Shown here piece after piece: positions 22,601 through 34,527 of a stretch of 64,000 nt of DNA. This DNA is from Balanoglossus misakiensis. Lineage: Eukaryota; Hemichordata. Location: positions 6,944,001-7,008,000 of the forward strand of contig CM082590.2 in assembly GCA_040954595.2 (NCBI GenBank), in the 5' to 3' direction. The stretch's first letter is position 1, and every line of letters begins with the position of its first letter. Below the pieces are notes generated by a model. It was not told the DNA's origin and ran no database searches. It worked only from the letters and a program-made list of their open reading frames with translations. Both the position numbers and the translations under genes were made by a program.

Positions 22601-24397
22601 CCTTTATTATTTTTTATAGTTAAAGTGTCATGACTTTTTTTCAAGTTTAAACAGAACTAGATCACCATGGAAAAGAATTCTCATTGTTCAGTAACAAATG
22701 ATAATATTAATTCCTGAATTTTGACTTTAAATAATAAGTTTTGAACAAAAATGATAATGTAATAGTCTTTTGATGATGAAAGCGAACTTAGCCGCCAATT
22801 AATTTGAGAGGAATCAATGTTGGCAGCTGATTTTTTGAGAAAGAATGTTTCATTTCTGTGTGGGTTGTAAACTTTTCTTATATATCTCTAGATTTCTCTG
22901 AGAATTTGTATAATTTGTATATTTTATGATGTTTGCTATATAAACAAGAATGTATGTTTCTTCAAAATTTGTGCTTGTAACATTTTATAAATTTGAAACT
23001 GTTGGACATTCTACCCTATCATCATCACTGTCAATGCGACCAATGAATTGACCATCTGACTCATACTTCATCACTCTGTGATTATTGCCATCACACACAT
23101 ACACGTTGCCATCACTGTCATGTGATATCCCCAGGGGGTTCCTCATGTGATTATCACCTGACCCTTCACTTCCAAAGCTGTACAGATATCCACCCTCAGC
23201 ATCAAACACTTGAATGCGGTGATTGTCTTTATCTGATACAAACACTTTCCCTGCAGCATCAATACTGATGCCAAACTTGAACCCCATAATTAGGTGTAAG
23301 CCTACAGTGTTTGAGTGAAGGCCCTGTCATTATGTGCACGCTCTTTTTGCTTTCAATTTACATTTAATGCTGCATTCATTCAAAACAATTAAACTTAATA
23401 ACTGCGTTACTATTCACTCCATGCAGGCCTATGTATTTGTAAACAAAAAGTGAAACTAAGAATATTGGATCGTGAGCTCCCTGTGGTTTGAGAAATCTGA
23501 CAAGCCTTGTACAGAGAGAAGAGACAAATGTATAGAAACACAGTTTTCTAAAGATTGACCGATATTTGCATCCAACGTCCAACCTGTTTTAGTGACGTAG
23601 ACACTCAGCATAGGGCTGAAGTGGCGAGCGACCTCTGGGTCGAGCGTCATAGACAGTACGAGACATTGCCATGGAAACAGTGAGTAAAACGACACAAGCG
23701 GTTGACGATAGTCTACGTCCACTAAGTATCGCAGAAAATAATTCTTTGGAGAATTCATTCATGTGTGTGGTCTGTTCCTGAATGGGTTTTTGAATACTCA
23801 ACGTGAGAGTTCAAACGAGGTCAGGGCTCTTTGAGTGTTCAATTCTGTTCACACCACAGGCGCTGGTAATATTCTTGTGATAGTAATCTTTATGTCTTTA
23901 TGACTTTTCAATTAAATATAAAACATGGCCATAGCCACTTGGTCGTTTATACTTGTACAGTACTATCATGAACTATGATTTTGTATTAAATAGGCAAGTC
24001 ATAAAGACATTCTACATATATGACTATGACAACATTATTACCAGCGCCTGTGGTTCACACTAGACTATGGGCTGGGGACTATGTGTCAGATATATAATGG
24101 TTCTTTGATCAAAACCATCAAAAATAACTTTCTGGAACACATTTCATTTCATTTTCCGGACGAATACTGTGTCAGATATACAAATAGTTCCAAAAGATCA
24201 ATGTAATGCTATCTAATCAATCTCCCAGACCCCCACCCACCACAGTTATCAAGTGGTCCAGCCGTTAGTTCAAACGAGGTCATCGTTATCGCTCATTCAC
24301 TTCTGTTCACACTAGACTATGCACAGGGGACAGGGCTTATCATATACGCGTGTCAAACCTTTGACAGTTCAGTAAACATTGCAGTACAGGGAACAGG
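22601..24397. repeat. Array spacer upstream of copy 5, with inverted NHL segment in place of the TG tract
   Basis: Array 3'-flank sequence resumes at about 22,590 next to the aminopeptidase exon, with a shared CACAA at the seam. The spacer is normal up to TTGAAACTGT (about 23,001). It is then replaced by reversed NHL coding sequence to about 23,275 and resumes at the conserved AAACTTGAACCCC. The minisatellite, the region up to the TG tract and the tract itself are absent. The rest, to the promoter, is normal. Confidence 0.8.
22998..23275 (-). pseudogene. Inverted NHL-propeller gene segment
   Basis: About 275 bp on the minus strand encode an open fragment of an array NHL propeller, from G-I-S-I-D-A-A-G of blade 4 through blade 5 to V-E-C-P-T of blade 6. 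There is no start codon of its own, no RING and no promoter seen. Its variable residues (K-D in blade 4, R-N/L and G-N in blade 5, C-P-T in blade 6) match no single complete copy in the window. Both ends show short overlaps with spacer sequence (ATGCC and CTGT), as expected for a microhomology-mediated inverted insertion. Confidence 0.85.
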
Positions 24398-24403
24398 TAT
24401 ATA
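23808..24403 (+). promoter_or_regulatory. Promoter module of copy 5
   Basis: DR4-like sites at 23808-23823 and 24267-24282. TATATA at 24398-24403. The module is intact although the spacer just upstream was rearranged. Confidence 0.4.
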
Positions 24404-24487
24404 CACCAGACTTTGTGGAATCGTGTCACATGATTTCTGTACTGGTACACACAGGTACAGAAAGGCGTTCACCTCACATCAACAGCT

Positions 24488-26713
24488 ATGGCAGCCAAAG
24501 AGTCCAAGTTCTTGGCGGAAATCGACACTAATTTTCTCTCCTGTACTATCTGCTCGGAGCGATACAAGAATGCTAAACAGCTACCGTGTCTGCACAGCTT
24601 CTGCGAGCCGTGTCTGGGGAAGCTGGCAGAGAAAAGTAGCGTCATAGCCTGTCCAATATGTCGGCGTTCATACCAACTTCCTGATAGTGGCGTGGCAGGT
24701 ATCGGTGGCAATGCATTCGTCAACGAATTGGTGGAACTGTTTGGAAAACGCGAAGAGGGAACCAACAGGTCCAGAAAATGCGAGAGCTGTGATCAGAATG
24801 AGATTACAAATCATTGCATCGAGTGTGATGTTAATATGTGTAGTGTCTGCGCTGTTCCACATTCTCGCTTGAAGGTGACAAAATCACACCGTCTGATGAC
24901 CTTGGAAGAGTTTGAGTCTGCAAAGTCCGCTGACCTCGCTTCAGTTCAGCCACCGATCTACTGTTCTGCTCACCCTAACAACGAAGTCGAATTCTACTGC
25001 GACACGTGCGACAAAGCTATCTGTCTCAAATGCACGGCTATAGATCATCCAATCACCGAGCATAAATACAGATACTTGAAAGACGCAGCCACTGAATACT
25101 GCAAAGATCTGACAGAAGTAATCGACAAAGTGAAAGTGAAAGAAGACGAAGCCAGCCACAGCAAAGCCATTGTCACGGAGACGGCCGAATCCCTCGACAG
25201 CTGTTATCAGACAGAGAACAAGAAAATGAAAGAACACATCCAGAAAACAATCGATGACGTCACTCGCATGATTCGTGAAAATGGTGACACACTTCTTGGA
25301 GAGCTGAAAGATGAATACGACAGAAGGAAAGTCAACTTACATGCACAACTGAAAGAACTGGAGTTTGCAGAGAGTGACATGTCAAATGCAAGAGAGTATG
25401 CTGAGAAACTGATGCATTTTGGGAATGCAGCGCAGTTGATGTCAGCCAGGAAAGGGATTGCCACTCAAATGGAAGAATTGCTGAGAATGGAGACGAAAAT
25501 TGACCCGACTGAGACTGGCTACATGGAGTTCAAACCATGTGATGATTTCTGTAAAACAAAAGCTGTGGGTGTAATATCCATATCCCCGGTCACAGCTGAT
25601 AACTGCAGTCTTGTTGATGTTCCCGAATTTGCCAGAGTTGATGAAGATATCACCGTCACCCTAGCAACAGAGGTCAAGCAGAGAAAAGAAACGCACGAAG
25701 AAGTAGAAGTAGAGGCAGTCTTGAAGAAACCAGACAACAGCCAAGAAGACATGGAAACAACAAATAATGGTGATGGAACATGGAGTTTGAAAACCCGTGC
25801 CAAGATGACAGGAAATCAGGAAGTCTCAGTGTCGGTATCCAAGAAACCAGTCAAAGGGTCACCAGTTACAATCAATGTTATTCCACAGAAAGGTTTGATT
25901 TGTAAATTTGGTCAGAAAGAGTCGGGAGTAGGGCAGTTGGATTATCCAGGGGGAGTCATGGCAACCAGGGATGGCAATGTTAGGGTGTGTGATAGTGATA
26001 ATAATAGATTACAGACATTCACCCAACATGGCCAACAAAGATGTACAACCACGTTCAGTAATATTTCAACCAAAGTTAGTCCACGGTTTTCAGCTGCATC
26101 AGAGGATGGAAGTATCTTTACTACTGATTACAGTGGTAACCAAGTAATCGTGCATGATGAGAATGGTAGAGTGATGCGTTGTTTTGGCAAAGGTGTGATT
26201 CAATCCCCGCTCGGAATTGCGATACATCCTGTCAATGGGAGGGTCTATGTTGTCGATTGTAGGGGTCACTGTGTACACATCTACAACCAAAATGGTGATC
26301 ATTACAAGTCTTTTGGCACTCGAGGTCAAAGTCAAGGTCAGATGTCCTCCCCTATAGGCATCAGTATTGATGCTGCAGGGAAAGTGTTTGTATCAGATCA
26401 ATGCAAACACCGTATTCAAGTGTTTGATGCTGAGGGTGGATATCTGTACAGCTTTGGAAGTGAAGGGTCAGGTGATAATCAGATGAGTTGCCCCCAGGGG
26501 ATATCACATGACAGTGATGGCAACGTGTATGTGTGTGATCACTATAATCACAGAGTGATGAAGTATGAGTCAGATGGTCAATTCATTGGTCGCATTGACA
26601 GTGATGGTAATAGGGTAGGAAATCCGCAAGGTATCTGTGTGACCGATGACAAGCCATTTGGCAATGTTATCGTGTCTAGTTGGGACCATTATGTGAAGGT
26701 GTTTGCTCAGTGA
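24488..26713 (+). CDS. TRIM-NHL protein, array copy 5
   Basis: 741 residues, one exon, complete RING, B-boxes, coiled coil, filamin-like domain and propeller. B-box 1 is the most distinct of the set (S-V-C-A-V-P-H). The filamin-like variable stretch equals copy 1 (E-T-H-E-E). Propeller signature: blade 1 L-D-Y before and G after the proline, then S-D; blade 2 Y548 with N for K nearby; blade 3 Q-S/L and C-R; blade 4 Q, S-S/I and Q-C with K for the usual N; blade 5 S-C/Q and H-Y; blade 6 G-N/Q and W-D-H. It is the first gene of the second block, after aminopeptidase fragment A. Confidence 0.93.
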   Translation: MAAKESKFLAEIDTNFLSCTICSERYKNAKQLPCLHSFCEPCLGKLAEKSSVIACPICRRSYQLPDSGVAGIGGNAFVNELVELFGKREEGTNRSRKCESCDQNEITNHCIECDVNMCSVCAVPHSRLKVTKSHRLMTLEEFESAKSADLASVQPPIYCSAHPNNEVEFYCDTCDKAICLKCTAIDHPITEHKYRYLKDAATEYCKDLTEVIDKVKVKEDEASHSKAIVTETAESLDSCYQTENKKMKEHIQKTIDDVTRMIRENGDTLLGELKDEYDRRKVNLHAQLKELEFAESDMSNAREYAEKLMHFGNAAQLMSARKGIATQMEELLRMETKIDPTETGYMEFKPCDDFCKTKAVGVISISPVTADNCSLVDVPEFARVDEDITVTLATEVKQRKETHEEVEVEAVLKKPDNSQEDMETTNNGDGTWSLKTRAKMTGNQEVSVSVSKKPVKGSPVTINVIPQKGLICKFGQKESGVGQLDYPGGVMATRDGNVRVCDSDNNRLQTFTQHGQQRCTTTFSNISTKVSPRFSAASEDGSIFTTDYSGNQVIVHDENGRVMRCFGKGVIQSPLGIAIHPVNGRVYVVDCRGHCVHIYNQNGDHYKSFGTRGQSQGQMSSPIGISIDAAGKVFVSDQCKHRIQVFDAEGGYLYSFGSEGSGDNQMSCPQGISHDSDGNVYVCDHYNHRVMKYESDGQFIGRIDSDGNRVGNPQGICVTDDKPFGNVIVSSWDHYVKVFAQ

Positions 26714-29705
26714 AGTGAGAGTGAAGTGTGGAAGGAAATCAAAATGGCGAGACATGCCAACAGAGAACGCCTTCCTGTGTTTGTTGTGAAGACATAAAAT
26801 CATAGCAACACAAGAAAAACAAGTATATACGCTAAAATTCACCAATATTGCCGATAACATTGAATCAGTCATACTTAGAACCGATGGACCTCACAAATTC
26901 TAAACTGTATTTTTTTATAGTTAAAGTGTCATGATTTTTTTGCAAGTTAAAACAGAACAAGATAACCAGGGAAAAGAATTCTTATTGTAACACATGATAA
27001 TATTAATTGCTGAATGTAGTCAATGTTAGTCTTCTGATAATGAAAGCGTACTTAGCCGCTAATTAATTTGAGAGGAATCAATGTTGGCAGCTGATTTTTT
27101 GAGGTAGAATGTTTCATTTCTGTGTGGGTTGTAATTTTTTTTATATATCTCTAGTGAATTTGTATAATTTGTATATTTTATGATGTTTGCTATATAAACA
27201 AGAATGTACATGTATGTTCAAAATTTGTACTTTTATAACATTTTATAAATTTGAAACTGTAATATCCTGCAAATGATTTTATAATCAGTATACATATATT
27301 TGCTACCTATTCAAATAACAGTACTAAACATGTAATATATTTGATTTGGTTATATTTGTACAATATTTGTGCTTGTCACATTTTATGAGTTTGAAACTAT
27401 CTCATCCTACAAATGATTTATAATCAGTTCATCTCTGCTACATTTTTGAATAACAATACGAAACCTGGAGTGTGTTTGATTTGATTTTTTCAAAAATTTG
27501 ATTATTAAAGAGATTTGATTTGCAAATCCAGAATATTTGTCAATGAGTCACTACTCACTGTGAAGAGAGGATTGTGTGGGGTTGAAGAACAATTTTGGAG
27601 CGATGAAACAGGCTGACTGAATTCTTATATGAATGCTGTTCCCATTTTCAAACTAGTTTAAAATGTTAAATGAAAATTAGAACAGTATAGGGCGTACACA
27701 AGATGCCCGGGTCTGTACTCAAAAACGACGGTTATGAGACGCACTGTTAATTTTCGTGTCATTGGCAGGATTGAGCTTGTGTGTGTGTTTGTGTGTGCGT
27801 GCATTTGTGTGTGTATTTGTGTGTGTGTGTGTGCGTGTGCGTCTGTGTATATGTGTGTGTGTTCGTGTGTGTGTGTGCATTTGTGTGCGTGTGTGTGTGT
27901 GCATGTGTGTGTGCGTGTGCGTCTGTGTATTTGTGTGTGTGTGTATATGTGTGTGTGTTCGTGTGTGTGTGTGTGCATTTGTGTGCGTGTGTGTGTGTGC
28001 ATGTGTGTGTGCGTGTGCGTCTGTGTATTTGTGTGTGTGTGTATATGTATGTGTGTGCGTGTGTGTGCGTGTGTGCGTCCGTGCATGCCAAACTTGAACC
28101 CCATAATTAGGTGTAAGCCTACAGTGTTTGAGTGAAGGCCCTGTCATTATGTGCACGCTCTTTTTGCTTTCAATTTACATTTAATGCTGCATTCATTCAA
28201 AACAATTCAACTTTATACCTGCGTTGCTATTCACTCCATGCAGGCCTATGTATTGGTAAACAAAAAGTGAAACTAAGAATATTGGATCGTGAGCTCCCTG
28301 TGGTTTGAGAAATCTGGCAAGCCTTACACAGAGAGAAGAGACAAATGTATAGAAACACAGTTTTCTAAAGATTGACCGATATTTGCATCCAACGTCCAAC
28401 CTGTTTTAGTGACATAGGCATTCAGCATAGGGCTGAAGTGGCGAGAAACCTCTGGGTCGAGCGTCATTGACGCGTAACATTGCCATGGAAACAATGAGTA
28501 AAATGACACAAGCGGCCGACGATAGTCTACGTCCACCAAGTATCGCAGAAAATAATTCTATGGAGAATTCATTCATGTTTGTGGTCTTTTCCTGAATGGG
28601 TTTTTGAATACTCAACGTGAGAGTTCAAACGAGGTCAGGGCTCTTTGCGCGTTCAATTCTGTTCACACCACAGGCGCTCTGTGATATTCTTGTGATAGTA
28701 ATCTTTATGTCTTTATTACTTTTCAATTAAATAAAAAACATGGCCATAGCCACTCAGTTGTTTATACTTGTACAGTACTATCATGTACTATGATTCTGTA
28801 TTTAATAGGCAAGTCATAAAGACATTCTACATATAACACGTTCCGAACTAATTTCGGAATTCCACATTCCGAAAAAATTATCTGTTCTATTTGCATATAC
28901 TTAATAGAATGAGTGTACAATACTTAGAGGTTTACAAATGTGACATTGGATTTACATTTGTCATCCTTTATTTTGCGCCAGACCTTCCCAAAAATGTGTG
29001 ATCAGTGTAAAATTCAGCTGAACTTTCCAGGGATCACACAAATCAGTGAAAAATTCAGCTGACTTTTTACTGAAAGACTTTGTTCATCAAAAAATTCAGC
29101 TGAATTTTTTACTGATTTGTGTGATCCCTGGAAAATTCAGCTGAATTTTTTACTGAACATGAGGCCTAAAGCGGCTTTTTGGGGGATGATAATGACCTTA
29201 AAAAGCAAACAATGATAAAAACATGTCCAATAAATAGTAACACTTATATCTGATGAAAAATTTCTAAAATTTAAAAGGAATTCCGAAAATTGTCTGGAAA
29301 TTCCGAAATTAGTTCGGAACGTGTTATATATGACTATCACAACATTATTACCAGCGCCTGTGGTTCACACTAGACTATGTGCTGGGGACTATATGTCAGA
29401 TATATAATGGTTCTTTGATCAAAACCTCCAAAAATAAGTTTCTGGAACACATATGTTTCATTTTCCGGACGCATACCGTGTCAGATATACAATAGTTCCA
29501 TGAGAACAATGTAATGCTATCTAATCAATATCCCAGACCCCCACCCACCACAGTTATCAAGTGGTCCAGCCGTTAGTTCAAACGAGGTCATCGCTATTGC
29601 TCATTCACTTCTGTTCACACTAGACTCTGCACAGGGGACAGGGCTTATCATATACGCGTGCCAAACCTTTGACAGTTCAGTAAACATTGCACTACGGGGA
29701 ACAGG
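26714..29705. repeat. Array spacer between copies 5 and 6
   Basis: The longest spacer in the array, because of the largest TG tract (about 27,777-28,083, with CA/TG variants such as TGTATTTG) and a 491-bp transposon at 28,835-29,325. The minisatellite is at about 27,230-27,490. No gene is supported. Confidence 0.8.
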
Positions 29706-29713
29706 TATATATA
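28622..29713 (+). promoter_or_regulatory. Promoter module of copy 6, split by a transposon
   Basis: DR4-like sites at 28622-28637 and 29575-29590 are about 950 bp apart instead of about 460, because the 491-bp foldback element lies between them. The TATA-like sequence at 29706-29713 is TATATATA, longer than in the other copies. Confidence 0.4.
28835..29325. mobile_element. Foldback MITE with ~27-bp terminal inverted repeats
   Basis: The 491-bp insert is bounded by AACACGTTCCGAACTAATTT and its complement; the ends match perfectly for about 27 bp. A second inverted pair lies inside (CCAGGGATCACACAAATCAG near 29,027 and its complement near 29,109), with repeated AAAATTCAGCTGAA motifs. All other spacers have the empty site tacatatatgac, so the borders are clear. 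The target duplication is TA or ATAT; the AT-rich site makes it ambiguous. There is no coding sequence. Confidence 0.9.
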
Positions 29714-29795
29714 CCAGACTTTGTGGAATCGCGTCACATGATTTCTGTACTTGTACACACAGGTACAGAAAGGCGTTCACCTCACATCAACAGCT

Positions 29796-32027
29796 ATGGC
29801 AGCCAAAGAGTCCAAGTTCTTGGCGGAAATCGACACTAATTTTCTCTCCTGTACTATCTGCTCGGAGCGATACAAGAATGCTAAACAGCTACCGTGTCTG
29901 CACAGCTTCTGCGAGCCGTGTCTGGGGAAGCTGGCAGAGAAAAGTAGCGTCATAGCCTGTCCAATATGTCGGCGTTCATACCAACTTCCTGATAGTGGCG
30001 TGGCAGGTATCGGTGGCAATGCATTCGTCAACGAATTGGTGGAAGTGTTTAGAAAACGCGAAGAGGGAACCAACAGGTCCAGAAAATGTGAGAGCTGTGA
30101 TCAGAATGAGATTACAAATCATTGCATCGAGTGTGATGTTAATATGTGCAGTAACTGCGCTCTTGCACATACTCGCTTCAAGGTGACAAAATCACACCGT
30201 CTGATGACCTTGGAAGAGTTCGAGTCTGCAAAGTCCGCTGACCTCGCTTCAGTTCAGCCACCGATCTACTGTTCTGCTCACCCTAACTACGAAGTCGAAT
30301 TCTACTGTGACACGTGCGACAAAGCTATCTGTCTCAAATGCACGGCTATAGATCATCCCCGACCCGAGCATAAATACAGATACTTGAAAGACGCAGCCAC
30401 TGAATACTGCAAAGATCTGACAGAAGTAATCGACAAAGTGAAAGTGAAAGAAGACGAAGCCAGCAACAGCACAGCCGTCGTCACGGAGACGGCTGAATCT
30501 CTCGACAGCTGTTATCAGACAGAGAACAAGAAAATGAAAGAACACATCCAGAAAACAATCGATGACGTCACTCGCATGATTCGTGAAAATGGTGACAAAC
30601 TTCTTGGAGAGCTGAAAGATGAATACGATAGAAGGAAAGTCAACTTAAATGCACAACTGAAAGAACTGGAGTTTGCAGAGAGTGACATGTCAAATGCAAG
30701 AGAGTATGCTGAGAAACTGATGCATTTTGGGAATGCAGCGCAGTTGATGTCAGCCAGGAAAGGGATTGCCACTCAAATGGAAGAATTGCTGAGAATGGAG
30801 ACGAAAATTGACCCGACTGAGACTGACTACATGGAGTTCAAACCATGTGATGATTTCTGTAGAACAAAAACTGTGGGTGTAATATCCACATGCCTGATCA
30901 CAGCTGATAACTGCAGTCTTGTTGATGTTCCCGAATTTGCGAGAGTTGATGAAGATATCACCATCACCCTAGCAACAGAGGTCAAGCAGAGAAAAACAGC
31001 GCACGAAGAAGTAGAAGTAGAGGCAGTCTTGAAGAAACCAGACGACAGCCAAGAAGACATGGAAACAACAAATAATGGTGATGGAACATGGAGTTTGAAA
31101 ACCCGTGCCAAGATGACAGGAAATCATGAAGTCTCAGTGTCGGTATCCAAGAAACCAGTCAAAGGGTCACCAGTTACAATCAATGTTATTCCACAGAAAG
31201 GTTTGATTTGTAAATTTGGTCAGAAAGGGTCAGGAGTGGGGCGGTTCAATGATCCATGGGGAGTCATGGCAACCAGGGATGGCAATGTTAGGGTGTGTGA
31301 TAGTGATAATAATAGATTACAGACATTCACACAACATGGCCAACATAGATGTACAACCACGTTCAGTAATATTTCAACCAAAGTTCGTCCACGGTTTTCA
31401 GCTGCATCAGAGGATGGAAGTACATGTATCTTTACTACCGATGGCAGTGGTAAGCAAGTAATCGTGCATGATGAGAATGGTAGAGTGATACGTTGTTTCG
31501 GCAAAGGTGTGATTCAATCCCCGCTCGGAATTGCGATACATCCTGTCAATGGGAGGGTCTATGTTGTCGATTGTGGGGGTCACTGTGTACACATCTACAA
31601 CAAAAATGGTGATCATTACAAGTCTTTTGGCACTTATGGTCAAAGTCAAGGTCAGATGTACGACCCTATAGGCATCAGTATTGATGCTGCAGGGAAAGTG
31701 TTTGTATCAGATCAAAACAATCACCGTATTCAAGTGTTTGATGCTGAGGGTGGATATCTGTACAGCTTTGGAAGTGAAGGGTCAGGTGATAATCAGATGA
31801 GTGGGCCCCAGGGGATATCACATGACAGTGATGGCAACGTGTATGTGTGTGATAACTGGAATAACAGAGTGATGAAGTATGAGGCAGATGGTCAATTCAT
31901 TGGTCGCATTGACAGTGATGATGATAGGGTAGAATCTCCAGCAGGTATCTGTGTGACCGATGACAAGCCATTTGGCAATGTTATCGTGTCTAGTTGGAAC
32001 AGATATGTGAAGGTGTTTGCTCAGTGA
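29796..32027 (+). CDS. TRIM-NHL protein, array copy 6
   Basis: 743 residues, one exon. The start is the conserved ATG of MAAKESK at 29,796; an in-frame TTG 45 bp upstream is not a likely start. A 6-bp insertion at about 31,422 adds T-C to blade 2 (G-S-T-C-I-F). B-box 2 has H-P-R-P-E for H-P-I-T-E. The filamin-like variable stretch is T-A-H-E-E. Propeller signature: blade 1 F-N-D before and W after the proline (as in copy 1), then S-D; blade 2 R-P-R and G; blade 3 Q-S/L and C-G; blade 4 Q, Y-D/I and Q-N; blade 5 S-G/Q and N-W followed by N-N-R; blade 6 E-S/A and W-N-R. Confidence 0.93.
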   Translation: MAAKESKFLAEIDTNFLSCTICSERYKNAKQLPCLHSFCEPCLGKLAEKSSVIACPICRRSYQLPDSGVAGIGGNAFVNELVEVFRKREEGTNRSRKCESCDQNEITNHCIECDVNMCSNCALAHTRFKVTKSHRLMTLEEFESAKSADLASVQPPIYCSAHPNYEVEFYCDTCDKAICLKCTAIDHPRPEHKYRYLKDAATEYCKDLTEVIDKVKVKEDEASNSTAVVTETAESLDSCYQTENKKMKEHIQKTIDDVTRMIRENGDKLLGELKDEYDRRKVNLNAQLKELEFAESDMSNAREYAEKLMHFGNAAQLMSARKGIATQMEELLRMETKIDPTETDYMEFKPCDDFCRTKTVGVISTCLITADNCSLVDVPEFARVDEDITITLATEVKQRKTAHEEVEVEAVLKKPDDSQEDMETTNNGDGTWSLKTRAKMTGNHEVSVSVSKKPVKGSPVTINVIPQKGLICKFGQKGSGVGRFNDPWGVMATRDGNVRVCDSDNNRLQTFTQHGQHRCTTTFSNISTKVRPRFSAASEDGSTCIFTTDGSGKQVIVHDENGRVIRCFGKGVIQSPLGIAIHPVNGRVYVVDCGGHCVHIYNKNGDHYKSFGTYGQSQGQMYDPIGISIDAAGKVFVSDQNNHRIQVFDAEGGYLYSFGSEGSGDNQMSGPQGISHDSDGNVYVCDNWNNRVMKYEADGQFIGRIDSDDDRVESPAGICVTDDKPFGNVIVSSWNRYVKVFAQ

Positions 32028-34527
32028 AGTGAGAGTGAAGTGTGGAAGGAAATCAAAATGGCGAGACATGCTAACAGAGAACGCCCTCCTGTGTTTGTTG
32101 TGAAAACATAAAACCATAGTAACACAATAAAAACAAGTACATACGCTAAAATACACCAATATTGCCGATATATTGAATCAGTCCATTACTTAGAAACCAT
32201 AGACCTCACAAATTCTAACCTTTATTATTTTTTATAATTAAAGTGTCTTAACTTTTTTCAAGTTTAAGCAGAACTAGATCTCCATGGAAAAGAAATCTTA
32301 TTGTAACAAATGATGATTTCAATTGCTGAATATTGACTTTGAATAATAATTTTTAAACAAAAAAGACAATGTCAGTCTTCTGATAATGAAAGCGTATTTA
32401 ACCGCCAATTAATTTGAGTTTGGTAGCTGATTTTTTTTGAGGTAGAATGTTACATTTCTGTGTGGGTTGTAACTTTTTCTAATACATCTCTAGATTTCTC
32501 TGAGAATTTGTATAATTTGTATATTTTATGATGTTTACTATATAAACAAGAATGTATATTTGTTCAATATTTGTACTTGTATCATTTTATAAATTTGAAA
32601 CTGTATTTTCCTGGAAATGATAATTATAATCAGTACATATATCTACTACCTACATTTGTATTCGAATGACAATACTAAACATATAATATGTTTGATTTAA
32701 TTATGTGTGTATAATATTTGTGTTTACAACATTTTATGAGTTTGAAACTCTCTCATCCTACAAGAGATTTTATAATCAGTACATATATTTGCTACCTATT
32801 CGAATAACAGTACTAAACATGTAATTTGTTTGATTTGATTATGTTTGTACAATATTTGTGCTTGCAACATTTTATGAGTTTGAAACTCTCTCATCCTACA
32901 AGTGATTTTATGATCAGTTCATCTCTGCTACATTTTTGGATAACAATACGAAACTTGGAGTGTGTTTGATTTGATTTTTTTCCAAAATTTGATTATTAAA
33001 GATATTTGATTTGAAAATCCAGAATATTTGTCAATGAGTCACTACTCACTGTGAAGAGAGGATTGTGTGGGGTTGAAGAACAATTTTGGAGCGATAAAAC
33101 GGGCTGACTGAATTCTTATATGAATGCAGTGCCAATTTTCAAACAAGTATTAATTGTTAAATGAAAACTAGAACAGTATAGGGCGTACACAAGATGCCTG
33201 AGTCTGTACTCAAAACGACGGTTATGAGACGCACTGTCAATTTTTGTGTCATTGGCAGGATTGAGCTTGTGTGTGTGTTTGTGTGTGCGTGCATTTGTGT
33301 GTGTGTGTTTGTGTGTGCGTGTGTGTGTGGATGTGTGTGTGTGTGTGTGTATATATGTGTGTGTGTGTGTGTGTGTGTATGTGTGTGTGTGCGTCCGTGC
33401 ATGCCAAACTTGAACCCCATAATTAGGTGTAAGCCTACAGTGTTTGAGTGAAGGCCCTATCATTATGTGCACGCTCTTTTTGCTTTCAATTTACATTTTA
33501 TGCTGCATTCATACAAAACAATTAAACTTTATACCTGCGTTGCTATTCACTCCATGCAGGCCTATGTATTTGTAAACAAAAAGTGAAACTAAGAATATTG
33601 GATCGTGAGCTCCCTGTGGTTTGAGAAATCTGGCAAGCCTTGTACAGAGAGAAGAGACAAATGTATAGAAACACAGTTTTCTAAAGATTGACCGATATTT
33701 GCATCCAACGTCCAACTTGTTTTAGTGACGTAGGCATTCAGCATAGGGCTGAAGTGGCGAGCGACCTCTGGGTCGAGCGTCATAGACGCGTAAGATTGCC
33801 ATGGAAACAGTGAGCAAAACGGCACAAGCGACTGACGGTAATCTACGTCCACAAAGTATCACAAAAAATAATTCTTTGGAGAATTGATTAATGTTTGTGG
33901 TCTGTTCCTGAATGGGTTTTTGAATACTCAACGCGAGAGTTCAAACGAGGTCATGGCTCTTTGCGCGTTCAATTCTGTTCACACCACAGGCGCTGGTAAT
34001 ATTCTTGTGATAGTAATCTTTATGTCTTTATGACTTTTCAGTTCAATAAAAAACATGGCCATAGCCACTTGGTTGTTTATACTTGTACAGTACTATCATG
34101 TACATTGATTCTGTATTTAATAGGCAAGTCATCAAGACATTCTACATATATGACTATCACAACAATATTACCAGCGCCTGTGGTTCACACTAGACTATGG
34201 GCTGGGGACTCTGTATCAGATATATAATGGTTCTTTGATCAAAAACACCAAAAATTACTTTCTGGAACACATTTCATTTCATTTTACGGAAGAATACTGT
34301 GTCAGATATAGAATAGTTCCATAAGAACAATGTAATGCTATCTAATCAATCTCCCAGACCCCCACCCACTACAGTTATCAAGTGGTCCAGCCGTTAGTTC
34401 AAACGAGGTCATCGTTATCGCTCATTCACTTCTGTTCACACTAGACTATGCACAGGGGACAGGGCTTATCATATACGCGTGTCAAACCTTTGACAGTTCA
34501 GTAAACATTGCACAACGGGGGAACAGG
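32028..34527. repeat. Array spacer between copies 6 and 7
   Basis: Its start is the closest match in the window to bases 1-200. The minisatellite at about 32,570-32,960 includes one repeat with extra bases. The TG tract is at about 33,266-33,396. No gene seen. Confidence 0.8.

Noticed and set aside
29751-29795. N-terminal extension of copy 6
   Set aside because: The extension starts at a TTG and is 5' UTR sequence in the other copies; the conserved ATG at 29,796 is preferred.
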